This document shows positions 62,578-64,000 of a DNA stretch of 64,000 bases, in pieces. Source of the stretch: Natronosporangium sp035305625. Its GTDB lineage: Bacteria > Actinomycetota > Actinomycetes > Mycobacteriales > Micromonosporaceae. The stretch lies in contig CAWEKD010000005.1 in NCBI GenBank assembly GCA_963809545.1, positions 868,001 to 932,000 of the forward strand. Reading direction: 5' to 3'. Below the pieces are notes generated by a model. The model did not search any database. It saw only the letters and a list, made by a program, of their open reading frames with translations, and had not been told where the DNA came from. The position numbers were made by a program, and so were the translations under genes. Position 1 is the first letter of the stretch. Each line of letters begins with the position of its first letter.

Positions 62578-62600
62578 TCCGATTATCGGACAAGGTTGTC
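62578..62600. promoter_or_regulatory. candidate operator between hmgA and the fahA operon
   Basis: TCCGATTATCGGA (62578-62590) is a perfect 6+1+6 inverted repeat, and GACAAGGTTGTC (62589-62600) is an overlapping perfect 5+2+5 repeat. They lie 38 bp before the hmgA ATG and about 50 bp before the divergent operon, ideal for joint control of tyrosine catabolism. Confidence 0.5.
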
Positions 62601-62650
62601 GGCACCTTCAGCGTCTTATAGGTTGTTACAGCGTGTCAACTGCATGATCG

Positions 62651-63490
62651 GTGCCGGCCCTGCTGGCCGGGTTGGTCGACGACGCGGCGGTGTTCCCGCC
62701 CGGCAACGCGCCGCTGCCCGAAGCGGCCCTGACCGCGCATGTCCGGCACCGGGCCGCCTGGTACGCCGACCTGGTCGGCCCGCTGCTGCTGCCGGTGTCC
62801 ATCCTGGCTGATCTGCCGGCCGAGCGGCTGCCGGAGCGGGTCGGGGCGATCGGCGACACCGGGGTCGGCGGGCGCGTCCGCCGCGCTCGCCCGCGCCGAC
62901 CAGCGGTCCGGCAGCAGTCGAGGTGGCGGTGGCCAAGCGCGGAGAGGACCCGCAGCCCGGGCTGCGGCGAGCTGCTGGCGGCGCTGGCCGACCGGTCCCG
63001 AGATCGATGTGTACGCGGAGCTGCCGCTGACCTGGGGGCTGATGGGCGCGCTGGACACGTTGGCGAGCGAGCGGGCCGCGGGGGTGCGGATCGCGCCCAA
63101 GTTCCGCACCGGCGGACTGGCCGCGGAGCTGTTCCCCACCCCCGGCGAGCTGGCCGCGGTGATCTGCGCCTGCCGGGACCGGGAACTGCCGTTCAAGCTG
63201 ACCGCCGGGCTGCACCACGCGCTCCGGCACACCGACCCGGAGACCGGGTTCACCCACCACGGCTTCCTCAACGTGCTCGCCGCCGACCTGGTCGCGGCCG
63301 GTGGCGCCGAGGTCGACGAAGTGGCCGAGGTGCTGAGCCTCACCGATCCGTCGCCCGGTACTGGCGGTGGTGGAGGGCCGACTGGACCATGCCCGCCCGC
63401 TGTGGATCGGGTTCGGCTCGTGCAGCGTCGAGGAACCAGTGGCCGACCTGGTGCGAGCTGTGGACTGCCTGTCCGGAGGCTGACGCGTGA
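62651..63490 (+). CDS. unknown protein of the homogentisate locus (frame broken as written)
   Basis: About 275 residues, not recognised as an enzyme family. Pieces: LLAGLVDDAAVFPPGNAPLP, WYADLVGPLLLPVSILADLP; then EIDVYAELPLTWGLMGALDT, GVRIAPKFRTGGLAAELFPT, FKLTAGLHHALRHTDPETGF and THHGFLNVLAADLVAAGGAE, with shifts near 62870, 62925-62940, 63000 and 63355. The conserved look of KFRTGG and the TAGLHHALRH/THHGFLN histidines suggests a real enzyme-like domain. It lies between hmgA and fahA and overlaps the fahA start, so a role in the same pathway is likely. Confidence 0.6.
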   Translation: MPALLAGLVDDAAVFPPGNAPLPEAALTAHVRHRAAWYADLVGPLLLPVSILADLPAERLPERVGAIGDTGVGGRVRRARPRRPAVRQQSRWRWPSAERTRSPGCGELLAALADRSRDRCVRGAAADLGADGRAGHVGERAGRGGADRAQVPHRRTGRGAVPHPRRAGRGDLRLPGPGTAVQADRRAAPRAPAHRPGDRVHPPRLPQRARRRPGRGRWRRGRRSGRGAEPHRSVARYWRWWRADWTMPARCGSGSARAASRNQWPTWCELWTACPEADA

Positions 63491-64000
63491 GCGGTGCTGG
63501 GTAGCGGGTGCGGACGGCTCCGGATTCGGGGTCGACCATCTGCCGTACGGGGTGGTGACGGTGGCCGGGGAACCCCGCCTCGCGCGTACGGATCGGGGAC
63601 CGGGTGCTCGACCTGGCCGCGGCGGAGGCCGCCGGGCTGGTCGGACGCCGGTGGCGCGCTGCGCCGCCTCCGATCTCAACGCCTTCCTCGCGGCCGGCCC
63701 GGTCGGTGTGGCGACGGGTCCGGCAGCGACTGATCGAACTGTTCACCGAGTGGCCGCACCGCGACCGCGGTGGAGCCGCTGCTGCACCCGCTCGGCCGAC
63801 GTCGAGCTGCTGCCGTTCGAGGTCGCCGACTACGTCGACTTCTACTCCTCCGAGCACCACGCCACCAACGTCGGGCAGATCTTCCGCCCGGACCAGCCGC
63901 CGCTGCTGCCGAACTGGAAGCACCTGCCGATCGGCTACCACGGCCGGGCCGGCACGGTGGTGGTCTCCGGTACGCCGATCGTCCGCCCGTCCGGGCAGCG
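63487..64000 (+). CDS. fahA: fumarylacetoacetase, N-terminal part (frame broken; cut by window edge)
   Basis: Hydrolyses fumarylacetoacetate, the last step of tyrosine breakdown. The N-terminal SH3-like domain reads ADGSGFGVDHLPYGVVTVAG and IGDRVLDLAAAEAAGLV. After shifts (near 63495, 63580, 63645, 63700, 63745 and 63795) the catalytic domain begins: FEVADYVDFYSSEHHATNVG, QIFRPDQPPLLPNWKHLPIG, YHGRAGTVVVSGTPIVRPSG, including the metal/base residues DFYSSEHH. The gene continues beyond base 64000. The GTG at 63487 overlaps the preceding gene. Confidence 0.82.

Noticed and set aside
1..64000. CRISPR array, transposase, prophage or toxin-antitoxin pair
   Set aside because: No regularly spaced direct repeats, DDE/serine-recombinase motifs, phage structural genes or small paired toxin genes were seen on either strand.

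Overview
The window is chromosomal DNA of a very GC-rich actinomycete. Several features together fit the Micromonosporaceae best, although this is inference and there is no rRNA to confirm it. These are the nadB-nadC-coaX-lysS-lsr2-clpC gene order, a BldC-type regulator, tandem septum-formation lipoproteins, an orphan second nuoD, a folP-folB-folK-DUF3180 operon and carD-ispD-ispF. No phage, transposase, CRISPR array or intact tRNA/rRNA was seen. The window is mostly core metabolism plus two small accessory modules (a catabolic operon at the left edge and a type III polyketide cluster at 53.5-57.4 kb).

Layout. 0-10 kb: one tightly overlapping operon with an ABC importer (permease cut by the window edge, plus ATPase), acyl-CoA dehydrogenase, NDP-forming acyl-CoA synthetase, dienoyl-CoA-reductase-type SDR, ThDP decarboxylase resembling 2-ketoarginine decarboxylase and an aldehyde dehydrogenase; an EamA exporter follows a tRNA-like remnant. 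10-15 kb: AfsR/SARP-type regulator and a DrrA/DrrB-type ABC exporter. 15-19 kb: PP2C phosphatase, polysaccharide deacetylase, threonine dehydratase with a convergent Lrp, then bldC behind a 540-bp gene-free leader. 19-22 kb: a UbiD-UbiA-UbiX operon, probably menaquinone synthesis. 22-25 kb: divergent LysR and MFS genes. 25-30 kb: folate operon, then two membrane proteins of unknown function. 30-32.4 kb: a MidA-type methyltransferase translationally coupled to a solitary nuoD. 32-35 kb: TetR plus MFS exporter with a clear operator. 35-37 kb: DUF2520 (possible ketopantoate reductase)-panC-panD. 37-42.3 kb: two septum-formation lipoproteins, nadB, nadC, coaX. 42.3-47 kb: lysS, lsr2, clpC. 47-53.5 kb: mutY, ACT-domain protein, def, radA, disA, a lipoprotein. 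53.5-57.4 kb: UbiA prenyltransferase, methyltransferase, dehydrogenase-like flavoprotein, type III PKS. 57.4-64 kb: thiol-disulfide-like protein, carD, ispD, ispF, a TPR membrane protein, then divergent hmgA and fahA genes of tyrosine catabolism.

Two patterns cut across the window. First, about a dozen genes that begin transcription units have an NA(N)3T hexamer exactly six bases before an ATG/GTG and no Shine-Dalgarno sequence, the layout expected of leaderless mRNAs. It also fixes many start codons here. Second, from about 42.6 kb rightwards many genes, including essential ones (lysS, clpC, carD, ispD, ispF), carry single-base indels, whereas the first 42 kb shows only one. I treat these as probable sequencing or assembly errors, so those genes are listed as CDS with 'frame broken as written'.

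Cooperation between neighbours: the left operon reads as import, decarboxylation, oxidation, CoA activation and CoA-ester oxidation of one substrate. UbiD/UbiX/UbiA form one prenylquinone route, with UbiX making the prenyl-FMN cofactor of UbiD. MidA may modify its neighbour NuoD. The pan, nad and coaX genes supply CoA and NAD. The type III PKS cluster likely makes a methylated, prenylated phenolic lipid.
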